NCBI GenBank assembly: GCA_017652715.1
Contig: JAGCAL010000030.1
Location: forward strand, 1-14,908
Direction of reading: 5' to 3'
DNA length: 14,908 nt
Source of the DNA: Candidatus Saccharimonadota bacterium
GTDB lineage: Bacteria > Patescibacteriota > Saccharimonadia > Saccharimonadales > Saccharimonadaceae
The notes under the pieces were generated by a model that had not been told where the DNA came from, did not search any database, and worked only from the letters and a program-made list of their open reading frames with translations. Each line of letters starts with the position of its first letter. Position 1 is the first letter of the stretch. Position numbers and translations under genes: made by a program. Below, one piece after another: positions 6,276 to 13,153 of this stretch.

Positions 6276-7627
6276 CTTCGGTGTCCTCCTATTTGCGCAT
6301 TGCGTTCCCTGCCGGTTGCGCCTTCTTCGAAATTGATACCTTTTAGAATTGCGTTCTTGCCATATTTTCTTTTAATAGCCAAAATCGCCTCCTCGGCTCT
6401 CTTTTCCTTTTTTAGCTGCACTTCGTTTTCTGGTTTATTAAATAATTCTAGTTGTTTTAGTTTCTTATTTGTATCGTCTTCGTTTTTGACATGATTAATA
6501 TCTATTGTTATTCTGCGGATTTTTAGCTTCGGATTTACTTTTTCATTAAATAGTTTTGCTACTGCCTCCGAAATTAGGCGCGAAGACGCAGTAAAACATC
6601 CTAGGTTATAGGTTCCGTGTGCGTGTTTAGGAATTTCTCGTCCATAAAAATCCGTAGTTCTTTCTCCTTCGTAGCCATCTAGGCTCACCTTATCGTAACC
6701 TACCGTTAGAATAACTTGGTCTGTCACCATCTTTTTAGATAAAAGTCCAAGACTAACCTCTTCTGCCATTTCAAGAGCCACGGTTCTAGCCTGATTAAAA
6801 CTATATGGTTCTTTCAAGACTTGTCCCGAAGAGAACGAATTATTGCTCGGCTGATACGCCCGGATGTCTGAAATTTCGCATGGTTCCCACCCCCATGCAT
6901 GATCAATTAAGAGCTCCGCATTGATGCCGAACAATTTATATAAATAATCTTCGTCTTTTTCCGAGCAGAGCGCGATATCGCCCATAGTATATAATCCAGC
7001 CGACTCGAGCCTTTTTGCATAACCTTTCCCCACTCGCCAAAAATCCGTGAGTGGCCGATGGGTCCATAGTTTTTGCCGGTAACTCATTTCGTCTAGTTCT
7101 GCAATCCTGACGCCGTTTTCATCAGGCTCCACATGTTTCGCTAAGATATCCATGGCAACTTTTGCCAGAAATAAGTTCGTTCCAATCCCAGCCGTCGCGG
7201 TAATTCCGGTCTTGTCGTAGACTTCTTTGATGATTTTTTGCGCTAGTTCTTTTGCTGTCAGTTTGTAGTTTTTTAGATATGGAGTCGCATCGATAAATAC
7301 CTCATCGATCGAATAAACATGCATATCTTCTTCGGCGATGTAGCGGAGATATATATTATATATGCGTGTACTGTAACTGATATAGAAGGCCATACGCGGA
7401 GTTGCGATTATGAAATCTTTTGCTTTCTGTTTTACTTCGTAGAGTCTCGCGCGTCCCGGAATGCCGAGAGCTTTCAAAGCTGGCGACACCGCAAGACAAA
7501 TCGTCTTGTCTGTTCGCGATTCGTCTGCGACTACTAGCTTCGCCTTCATGGGGTCTAGTCCGCGTTCGACGCATTCTACTGAAGCATAAAAAGATTTTAG
7601 GTCAATCGCAATATAACTCTTTCCCAT
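6272..7627 (-). CDS. Y-family (UmuC/DinB-like) translesion DNA polymerase
   Basis: Error-prone polymerase expected to copy past DNA lesions. From the chosen start (451 residues) the palm begins SYIAIDLKSFYASVE with metal ligand Asp9, and the second catalytic motif YSIDEVFID holds Asp108-Glu109. Fingers, thumb (helix-hairpin-helix region around TMGDIALCSEKDED) and a little-finger domain (from about 235) follow. The sequence style and the YolD-like partner resemble the Firmicutes UvrX/YqjW group rather than E. coli DinB, so I leave the symbol blank. A start five codons upstream (7642) exists, but that ATG overlaps the TATAAT box (7634-7639) whose transcript would begin at about 7627; the start at 7627 also fits the usual N-terminus. 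No LexA/DinR box was recognised. The C-terminal tail is Lys-rich and probably flexible. Confidence 0.92.
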   Translation of the reverse strand: MGKSYIAIDLKSFYASVECVERGLDPMKAKLVVADESRTDKTICLAVSPALKALGIPGRARLYEVKQKAKDFIIATPRMAFYISYSTRIYNIYLRYIAEEDMHVYSIDEVFIDATPYLKNYKLTAKELAQKIIKEVYDKTGITATAGIGTNLFLAKVAMDILAKHVEPDENGVRIAELDEMSYRQKLWTHRPLTDFWRVGKGYAKRLESAGLYTMGDIALCSEKDEDYLYKLFGINAELLIDHAWGWEPCEISDIRAYQPSNNSFSSGQVLKEPYSFNQARTVALEMAEEVSLGLLSKKMVTDQVILTVGYDKVSLDGYEGERTTDFYGREIPKHAHGTYNLGCFTASSRLISEAVAKLFNEKVNPKLKIRRITIDINHVKNEDDTNKKLKQLELFNKPENEVQLKKEKRAEEAILAIKRKYGKNAILKGINFEEGATGRERNAQIGGHRR

Positions 7628-7633
7628 CTTTTT

Positions 7634-7639
7634 ATTATA
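7634..7639 (-). promoter_or_regulatory. -10 box 6 nt before the polymerase start
   Basis: TATAAT on the minus strand ends 6 nt before the ATG at 7627, suggesting a leaderless mRNA. No convincing -35 was found at 16-18 nt spacing (CTGATT, GCTGAT or CGCTGA), so this promoter call is weaker than the one for ftsA. The spacer 7640-7694 to the mscS stop shows no clear terminator. Confidence 0.45.
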
Positions 7640-7694
7640 CATGTTTTATCTCTAAAATCAGCGCAGGGCCGGTTTTAGTGATAATAGAGCGAGA

Positions 7695-8495
7695 TTATTT
7701 TTTCGCGTAAACGTCAAGTTGACTATGTGGAATATGAATTTTATGTTCTTCAAGATTTTTCAAAACGATCCCTAGGGTATCGCGGCGAATTTGAAGTTTA
7801 TTCGCAGGGTCACAAGTGACGACTATTTGATAGCTAAGCGAAGAATTATCGATTTTAGTAATTCCCTGGTATGCAGCGCTAGTAATACCGTTATGATGTT
7901 GAAGTTTTTTAACAATTTCTTGCATAACTTCTTCGGCTTTATCGACTTTTAGGTCAAGCGGCAGAGGAATCGGAATATAGATGTAGCCCGGATCAATTTC
8001 GACCTTATCAATATTACGATTAGCGATAGAGACGAGGTTCATAGTATTAATATCTTGAATTTTTGTAGTAAGAAGACTAACCGAAGTTACTGGGCCGATA
8101 TTGTCCCCGAATTTAATGACATCACCGATTTCATAATAATTATCCGAAACTATTACGAAACCGCGGATAATATCTTTCAAAGAATCCTGCAAGGCAAAAC
8201 CGATTACAATACTGGCAATTCCTACGCCGGCGAGCATAGAAGTAACATTGATTCCGTAGATTTGAAGAACCATAAGGACCGTAATGATTCCCAAAGCGCC
8301 AGCGATAACACTTTTAAGCATCCGAATAAAGGTTTTATTCTTTTTACTACTCAAGATTTTAGAAGATTTGTTTTCTCTACTATTTAGAACTCTAGCCGTC
8401 ACATGATAAATAAGTAAAGTGAATAAAATGATGATTACTGACCAAAAAGCTCTTTTTACCCAGGTGTTTTCCAAGATATCTTTAACAAAGTCCAT
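7695..8495 (-). CDS. MscS-family small-conductance mechanosensitive channel
   Basis: Membrane channel that opens under tension and releases solutes on osmotic downshock. 266 residues, close to E. coli MscS. TM1 about 17-37 (SVIIILFTLLIYHVTARVL), TM2 about 62-82, and the Gly/Ala-rich pore helix TM3 about 85-112, with MLAGVGIASIVIGFALQDSL followed by KDIIRGF. The beta domain (DNYYEIGDVIKFGDNIGPV) and a C-terminal alpha/beta domain follow. The frame is also open to an ATG at 8528, but that extension (MKFCSTWYNKY) is encoded by promoter DNA and by the end of the preceding gene and has no Shine-Dalgarno. ATG 8495 lies 6 nt after a TATAAT box and gives a normal MscS N-terminus, so I prefer it. Confidence 0.92.
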   Translation of the reverse strand: MDFVKDILENTWVKRAFWSVIIILFTLLIYHVTARVLNSRENKSSKILSSKKNKTFIRMLKSVIAGALGIITVLMVLQIYGINVTSMLAGVGIASIVIGFALQDSLKDIIRGFVIVSDNYYEIGDVIKFGDNIGPVTSVSLLTTKIQDINTMNLVSIANRNIDKVEIDPGYIYIPIPLPLDLKVDKAEEVMQEIVKKLQHHNGITSAAYQGITKIDNSSLSYQIVVTCDPANKLQIRRDTLGIVLKNLEEHKIHIPHSQLDVYAKK

Positions 8496-8501
8496 ATACT
8501 T

Positions 8502-8510
8502 ATTATACCA
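8502..8510 (-). promoter_or_regulatory. Extended -10 promoter of mscS, overlapping upstream stop codon
   Basis: TGGTATAAT on the minus strand. The TAA stop of the thioredoxin-like gene (8503-8505) lies inside this box. The box ends 6 nt before the preferred mscS ATG (8495), again implying a leaderless transcript. The -35 region (TAATGA) is poor, as expected when an extended -10 compensates. Confidence 0.5.
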
Positions 8511-8757
8511 TGTAGAACAAAACTTCATTAATCAACGGAAGTTCACGGCCGCGCCAAGAAGCAAGGACGTCGCCACGCCCACCGAGCACGAGAATTGTAG
8601 GATATTCTACTACGTCGTAAGCTTCGCAAAAACTGGTATTTGTGTCTGGATCCATCGTTTCAATTTCGTGTCCAGTCTGACGACGAATGTTTTCTAGCCA
8701 TTCGTTCACAGTACGAGAATAATCTTGATTATCTCTATAAATACACACCACCCGCAT
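8503..8757 (-). CDS. Thioredoxin-fold protein lacking the CxxC active site
   Basis: 84 residues, shorter than classical thioredoxin (about 105). The C-terminal half fits the fold: CEAYDVVEYPTILVLGG has the conserved Tyr-x-Val and the cis-Pro motif (YPT), followed by the strand and helix expected after it. At the position where the redox CxxC should follow the first strand (VVCIYRDNQDYSR), no cysteine pair is present; the only cysteines are Cys5 and Cys44, not in CxxC spacing. Classical disulfide exchange is therefore unlikely. The ATG lies 3 nt after the nrdR stop with no strong Shine-Dalgarno of its own, so translation is probably coupled to nrdR. Its stop overlaps the mscS -10 box. A link to ribonucleotide reduction is only suggested by context. 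Confidence 0.8.
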   Translation of the reverse strand: MRVVCIYRDNQDYSRTVNEWLENIRRQTGHEIETMDPDTNTSFCEAYDVVEYPTILVLGGRGDVLASWRGRELPLINEVLFYMV

Positions 8758-8760
8758 GAT

Positions 8761-9243
8761 TTATTTCTCTTTACCTTTTTCTTTACAATTTTTCTTAACT
8801 TTAGCTTTTTGCTCTCTCAGAATGTTTTCAAAATCTTCCAAAGTTTTAAATTCGCGGAAAACACTAGCAAACCGAACGTAGGCTACTTCGTTTACGCAGG
8901 CTAGTACGTCTAGCACCGCTTCGCCAACTTGTTTCGAAGTAACTTCGTCAGTACCATAGGCATACAAAATATCTGAAGCTTTATTTACTACCTCTTCCAC
9001 CTCTAATTCAGAATTAAAGAACTTACCCACACTACGGCGAACCGCTAAGAGTAATTTGTCGCGGTCAAAAATCTCTTTATTTCCGCTACGTTTTAAAACC
9101 GTAAGAGGCGGCATCTCGATACGCTCATAAGTAGTAAAACGACGACCATCAGAAGATTCACGGCGGCGACGAATCATCGTCCCGTCAACGGTCTCACGGC
9201 TTTCGAGGACTTTGCTATCTCCTATTTGAAAATGCCGTTCCAT
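8761..9243 (-). CDS. nrdR: NrdR-like transcriptional regulator without zinc-ribbon cysteines
   Basis: NrdR represses ribonucleotide reductase genes by sensing ATP/dATP through an ATP-cone. 160 residues, the usual length. The DNA-binding part keeps the family core (KVLESRETVDGTMIRRRRES, then RRFTTYERIEMP), but the four cysteines of the N-terminal zinc ribbon are gone: the usual N-terminal CPxC segment reads ERHFQIGD, and the second CxxC reads SSDG. The ATP-cone spans about 47-137 (VLKRSGNKEIFDRDKLLLAV; VTSKQVGEAVLDVL). The C-terminus is a Lys/Glu-rich tail. GAGGG (9251-9255) gives a 7-nt Shine-Dalgarno spacing, and the ftsZ stop is only 12 nt upstream, so it belongs to the ftsZ transcript. No nrd genes are in the window. 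Confidence 0.9.
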   Translation of the reverse strand: MERHFQIGDSKVLESRETVDGTMIRRRRESSDGRRFTTYERIEMPPLTVLKRSGNKEIFDRDKLLLAVRRSVGKFFNSELEVEEVVNKASDILYAYGTDEVTSKQVGEAVLDVLACVNEVAYVRFASVFREFKTLEDFENILREQKAKVKKNCKEKGKEK

Positions 9244-9255
9244 TTCCGCACCCTC

Positions 9256-10410
9256 TTAGTCTTTTTTCTTCTTCCTTAAGCGCTCTCTTAGAGAAGGTGG
9301 AACATCCATTTCGTCGTCATTCACGACAGGTTCCGGTTCGGGTTCTTCTTTGATTTTGTCCCACATGTTAGATTTATTCTCTGAAGCAAAATCTTTAGCT
9401 TCAGCTTCGGGCTTTTCGTCTTCGAATTTAGTCTCGGTCTTATATTTATCAGGATCGTTGTAATAATCATTATCAAAACCGGTCGCAACCACAGTCACAA
9501 TCATTTCGTCTTCAAGTTCAGGACGAATCGAGGCGCCAAAGATAATATTAGCATCCGGAGAAACAGCGCCAGTAATAACCTCGGCGGCTTCTTGGACTTC
9601 GCTCATCGACATATCATATCCGCCAGCTACCGAGAATAGAACACCGCGAGCGCCTTCAATCTTTACCTCAATTAGCGGAGATTCGACCGCTTGTTGGGCG
9701 GCGATTACCGCACGGTTTTCCCCGCTCGCTCGACCGATTCCCATAAGAGCCGAACCAGCATTTTTCATAATAGCCTTAACATCGGCGAAATCTAGGTTGA
9801 TCAGTGAGTGCTCGGTAATCAATTCGGAAATACCTTGTACGCCTTGTCTTAATACATCGTCGGCAATCTTAAAAGTTTCAAGAAGCGGAGTACGAGGATC
9901 AATAGTTTGAAGTAGTCTATCGTTCGGGATAGTAATTAATGCGTCAACTTGGCGCGCCAATTTATCAATCGCAACTTCAGCGTTCGCTTTACGACGAGCC
10001 CCTTCGAAGGTGAACGGTTTCGTAGCTACGCCAACTGTCAAAATATCCTTTTTGCGGGATTCTTCAGCGACAATCGGACCAGCGCCAGAACCAGTACCAC
10101 CACCAGCTCCTAGGGTAATAAAGACCATATCGGCGCCGTCTAGGGCCTTATCAATCGCTTCCCTACCCTCTTCGGCGGCCTCGCGACCTTTTTCCGGATC
10201 GCCACCAGCACCAAGGCCCTTACCAATGTGTACTTTTACGTCAGCCGGAGAATGATGGAGAGCCTGGGCATCAGTATTTATTGCAACAAATTCAACACCA
10301 GAAAGGCCTACTTCCTTCATACGTTCAACAGCCGAGCCCCCTGCGCCACCAACACCAACGACTTTAATACTAGCTTTACTTTCCACCTCTGTAGGTTTTA
10401 CTTCTGGCAT
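9256..10410 (-). CDS. ftsZ: Cell division GTPase FtsZ
   Basis: Tubulin homologue that polymerises into the Z ring at mid-cell. 384 residues from the chosen start. The N-terminus has VVGVGGAGGSAVERM, the tubulin signature GGGTGSG is at about 103-109, and the T7 synergy loop reads NLDFADVKAIM. The C-terminal polymerisation domain ends near residue 315, followed by an acidic/Lys linker (about 325-365) and a tail DVPPSLRERLRKKKKD. That tail resembles the usual FtsA-binding peptide (D-x-P-x-F-L-R) but has Pro-Ser in place of the aromatic segment. An ATG two codons upstream (10416) is also in frame, but GCGAGG (10419-10424) is best spaced (8 nt) for 10410. It has its own promoter at 10439-10467 and lies 96 nt after ftsA. 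Confidence 0.97.
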   Translation of the reverse strand: MPEVKPTEVESKASIKVVGVGGAGGSAVERMKEVGLSGVEFVAINTDAQALHHSPADVKVHIGKGLGAGGDPEKGREAAEEGREAIDKALDGADMVFITLGAGGGTGSGAGPIVAEESRKKDILTVGVATKPFTFEGARRKANAEVAIDKLARQVDALITIPNDRLLQTIDPRTPLLETFKIADDVLRQGVQGISELITEHSLINLDFADVKAIMKNAGSALMGIGRASGENRAVIAAQQAVESPLIEVKIEGARGVLFSVAGGYDMSMSEVQEAAEVITGAVSPDANIIFGASIRPELEDEMIVTVVATGFDNDYYNDPDKYKTETKFEDEKPEAEAKDFASENKSNMWDKIKEEPEPEPVVNDDEMDVPPSLRERLRKKKKD

Positions 10411-10438
10411 AATCATTTCCTCGCTTTAATCTATGTTT

Positions 10439-10467
10439 AGTATACACCTAATGCTAGGGTTTTTCAA
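10439..10467 (-). promoter_or_regulatory. Promoter of ftsZ
   Basis: TTGAAA (10462-10467), 17-nt spacer, TATACT (10439-10444) on the minus strand, in the ftsA-ftsZ gap. The predicted start near 10432 leaves a leader of about 22 nt with a GCGAGG Shine-Dalgarno, so ftsZ, unlike ftsA, looks like a conventionally led mRNA. This would allow FtsZ to be made in excess of FtsA. Confidence 0.6.
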
Positions 10468-10506
10468 GGGTTTATTTGTAACGAATTTTCGCGTTTATGG
10501 CGCTTA

Positions 10507-11748
10507 CTAGAACTTAGAAAAGATTTTCTTAATGAAACCGAAAGGACTGGAACCAGAGGAGGATTTTTTATTAGCTTTTTTAGATTTCTTAGTCGGAGCA
10601 ACGGAAAGTTCGCTAGATTCCGCGGCAATAATAGCAAGACCAACCGCGGTAGCAAATTCTGGTTTTGCAATAGAGTCGGCGACACCGCCGAGAACAACTG
10701 GAGTACCGACTTTAACGGAAGCTTCGAGAGCTTGTTTGGCGAAAATTTCAATATCACGCATTTTTGCGCCGCCACCAACTAACACAATTCCCTCCGGCAA
10801 ACGCTGGTCGTAATGGGCAGATTTTAATTTTTTGCGAACTTCGGCGAAAATTTCCTCGAGACGGGCTTTTACGACCTCTTCAACTTCTTTACGGTCAAAA
10901 GTGCGTTCGTTATTCTTCCCTACTTTAATAGCAAGAGATTTTTCAGTATCAAAATCTCCGGTAATAAAACGGGTTTTAATTTCTTCGGCGAGGTCCGGGT
11001 CGATCGCGAGCACAATCGCAAGGTCGTTTGTAATATTATTCGAACCAACAGGAATTACTCCGACATATTGTAGGTCGCCTTCTTCGTAAATCGCAATTCC
11101 AGTCGTCGTAGCGCCAAAATCAATAACAGCAACGCCGTTTTCCTTCTGTTTTTCGGTCAAGACTGCTTTAGCTGCCGCAACTACGGTCGGGACTAAACGT
11201 TCGGCTTTTACGTCGGCCGTCATAGTAGCACGCCTTAAATTATCGCAATTCGGGCTAAGCGCCGAAACTACGCAGGCTCGCATTTCTAGTCGCGAACCGC
11301 TCATACCTAGAGGGTTTTTTATGCCACCTTGGCCATCTAGAGCATATTCTAACGGAATTACATCTAATACATCACGGTTAGCAGGAATGCGACCAGTCAC
11401 GGCTACATCTTCAACTCGGTCTAAATCTTCGCCGCTAATTTCGTGTTCTGCTGTGCCGACGGCTATCATGCCTTCTGTATGGGTTGAAATGACTGTGGAG
11501 CCATTTATTGAAACAAAAGCACTTCTTACATCGTAGCCACCCATACGTTCGGCATCTCCTAGCATGCGATCGATCGACTCGGCTGGTCCGTTTAAATTAG
11601 CCGGAATGCCTTTTCGCATCCCTTGCGACTTGCCCTCGTTATAACCAACAACAGCAAGTTCACCGGTTTTAGAAACAGTAGCAATCACGGCGCGGACATT
11701 TTCAGTCCCTATATCTAATCCTGTCACAAAATGCTTGTCGTTATCCAT
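10507..11748 (-). CDS. ftsA: Cell division protein FtsA
   Basis: Actin-like ATPase that tethers FtsZ filaments to the membrane. 413 residues, normal length. Phosphate 1 motif FVTGLDIGTENVRAVIA near the N-terminus, the SHS2 (1C) domain about 80-165, phosphate 2 VIDFGATTTGIAIYEEGD, and the adenosine motif GIVLVGGGAKMRDIE. A Ser/Lys-rich linker (SKKANKKSSSG) leads to the C-terminal amphipathic membrane helix FGFIKKIFSKF. The frame opens at an ATG six codons upstream (11766), but those codons contain the -10 box itself; the start at 11748 lies 7 nt after a TATAAT and matches the usual FtsA beginning. It follows map directly (18-nt gap). No ftsQ, ftsW or mur genes are beside it. Confidence 0.96.
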   Translation of the reverse strand: MDNDKHFVTGLDIGTENVRAVIATVSKTGELAVVGYNEGKSQGMRKGIPANLNGPAESIDRMLGDAERMGGYDVRSAFVSINGSTVISTHTEGMIAVGTAEHEISGEDLDRVEDVAVTGRIPANRDVLDVIPLEYALDGQGGIKNPLGMSGSRLEMRACVVSALSPNCDNLRRATMTADVKAERLVPTVVAAAKAVLTEKQKENGVAVIDFGATTTGIAIYEEGDLQYVGVIPVGSNNITNDLAIVLAIDPDLAEEIKTRFITGDFDTEKSLAIKVGKNNERTFDRKEVEEVVKARLEEIFAEVRKKLKSAHYDQRLPEGIVLVGGGAKMRDIEIFAKQALEASVKVGTPVVLGGVADSIAKPEFATAVGLAIIAAESSELSVAPTKKSKKANKKSSSGSSPFGFIKKIFSKF

Positions 11749-11755
11749 ACTTTGT

Positions 11756-11784
11756 ATTATATACACTTAATCTGCTAATGTCAA
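11756..11784 (-). promoter_or_regulatory. Perfect sigma70-type promoter giving leaderless ftsA mRNA
   Basis: TTGACA (11779-11784), exactly 17 nt, TATAAT (11756-11761) on the minus strand: a full consensus match. The -35 lies within the last codons of map (VLTLAD region) and the -10 in the 18-nt gap. TATAAT ends 7 nt before the ftsA ATG (11748), so the transcript should begin at or within one base of the start codon. Confidence 0.75.
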
Positions 11785-12567
11785 AACTTCGTAGCCGTCT
11801 TTTGTTACTAATACTGTGTGTTCACAGTGGCAACCAGTCGAGCCGTCTTTCATTTTCACGGTCCAGCTGTCGTCTTTATCAACATAATTCGTAGGCTTAC
11901 CAAGGCTCGACATCGGTTCGATACAAATCGTATCGCCTTCTACTAGTTTATAGCCGTGGCCCTTTTTGCCATAATTCGGGACCTCTGGAGCTTCATGCAT
12001 GCTTTTGCCGATTCCGTGACCGATGTAATTCTCAATCACGCCGAGGTGTTCTTTTCTTAAAACTCTTTCTACGGCTGAGCCGATATCGCCGATATGGGCA
12101 CCGGGTTTAACCTGTTCTATGCCCTCCCACATGGCCGATTCGGTCACAGATATCATTTTCTTAACCGCCGGAGAGCCTTTTTCTCCGACAATCATCGTAA
12201 AGGCCGAATCAGTAAAGTAACCGTCATAATAAATATCTAAATCGAAAGATACTTTATCCCCTTCTTCTAGGGGTTCGTCTTTCGGTGCACCGTGAACCAG
12301 CTCGTCGTTAACCGAAATACAAATCGCTCCCGGAAATTCTTCGTCTAGCATATCGTAAGCTACGCCTGCACCGCGCTTAACAATCTCTTTTCTTACCCAT
12401 GCGTCGATTTCTTTACCAGTCATGCCAGGTTTAACGTAGTTTTTTAGGTCGCGCAGTAAATTACCGAGAATTTTCCCGCCTTTTCGCATAGCGGTAATCT
12501 TAGCTTCCAAGGTTTTTTCATCGGCGGTTTCTTTATTCACCATAGCTTTTTTCGATTTCCTCGCCAT
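11767..12567 (-). CDS. map: Methionine aminopeptidase, type I
   Basis: Removes the initiator methionine from nascent proteins; a dinuclear metal enzyme. 266 residues. The five metal ligands can be placed: Asp109 and Asp120 (FDLDIYYDGYFTD), His184 (YIGHGIGKSMHE), Glu217 (ICIEPM) and Glu249 (HCEHTVLVT); the substrate-binding His92 is in NDELVHGAP. Spacing agrees with E. coli Map (97, 108, 171, 204, 235). No zinc-finger extension is present; the N-terminus MARKSKKA is short and basic. The start at 12567 overlaps adk by 35 nt and has no Shine-Dalgarno; an internal ATG at 12543 (MVNKETADEK) would cut the overlap to 11 nt and is equally compatible with the fold, so the start is uncertain. It shares a transcript with adk. 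Confidence 0.95.
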   Translation of the reverse strand: MARKSKKAMVNKETADEKTLEAKITAMRKGGKILGNLLRDLKNYVKPGMTGKEIDAWVRKEIVKRGAGVAYDMLDEEFPGAICISVNDELVHGAPKDEPLEEGDKVSFDLDIYYDGYFTDSAFTMIVGEKGSPAVKKMISVTESAMWEGIEQVKPGAHIGDIGSAVERVLRKEHLGVIENYIGHGIGKSMHEAPEVPNYGKKGHGYKLVEGDTICIEPMSSLGKPTNYVDKDDSWTVKMKDGSTGCHCEHTVLVTKDGYEVLTLAD

Positions 12568-13126
12568 TTACATCATTTATTTGTTCGGTCGCGTTCGGAT
12601 TCATTTTTTTAACAACATCTAATAGTCTAGCGGTCACTTCTTCTATGGAACCGGTACCATCAACTCGTTCGATCGGAATGTTTTTAGCTTCTAACATTGG
12701 TAAGATGGTCTGAATGTTTTGTTCAAAAATTTCAAATCTGCGATCTATACTACTTTTTTCTTTATCGTCATCGCGACCGCGCAAGGCGAGTCGTTCGTAA
12801 AGTTCGGATTTCGGCACTTCGAGAATAATCGCTCCGTCTATTTTATTGGCCATATTTTCGGTTACATATTCGGCTTGTTCTTTATCGCGTGGATAGCCGT
12901 CTAAAATAATGTCGAAACCTTCGTCTTCTGCCTTTTTGATCTGTTTATTCATTAATTTAATAACTTCTTCATTCGGAACAAGATCGCCGCGGTTAATAAT
13001 ATCGTCATATTCCTTCGTTTGACGGATTGCCTCTCCGACGGAAAGCCCGCGCCAACCGAAGATCTCGGATAAAATCTTACCTTGAGTTCCTTTTCCGGAA
13101 CCAGCCAAACCAAATAATAAAATCAT
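12533..13126 (-). CDS. adk: Adenylate kinase
   Basis: Interconverts AMP + ATP and 2 ADP, keeping the adenylate pool balanced. 197 residues, with the P-loop GLAGSGKGTQG at 6-16, an NMP-binding region (SVGEAIRQ...GDLVPNEEVIKLM), DGYPRDKEQAEY, and a short LID (LALRGRDDDKEKSSIDRRF) without the zinc-binding cysteines of long-form Gram-positive enzymes. The C-terminus has a divergent Glu/Asn-rich tail that overlaps the start of map by 35 nt, indicating coupled expression. The start at 13126 is supported by AAAGGAG (13131-13137) 4 nt upstream and an extended -10 box at 13143-13153. The adk-map pair is common in bacteria, usually next to secY; here it is followed by ftsA instead. Confidence 0.95.
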   Translation of the reverse strand: MILLFGLAGSGKGTQGKILSEIFGWRGLSVGEAIRQTKEYDDIINRGDLVPNEEVIKLMNKQIKKAEDEGFDIILDGYPRDKEQAEYVTENMANKIDGAIILEVPKSELYERLALRGRDDDKEKSSIDRRFEIFEQNIQTILPMLEAKNIPIERVDGTGSIEEVTARLLDVVKKMNPNATEQINDVNGEEIEKSYGE

Positions 13127-13142
13127 AAATCTCCTTTATTTG

Positions 13143-13153
13143 ATTATACCACA
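13143..13153 (-). promoter_or_regulatory. Extended -10 promoter of adk
   Basis: TGTGGTATAAT on the minus strand, identical over 11 bases to the ileS promoter box. The predicted start near 13136 leaves a leader of only about 10 nt, with the Shine-Dalgarno AAAGGAG at its extreme 5' end. The -35 region is occupied by the arm of the large hairpin (13153-13246) and shows no -35 match. Confidence 0.55.

Noticed and set aside
7640..7694. Terminator between mscS and the polymerase gene
   Set aside because: No stem followed by a T-run on the minus strand could be found.
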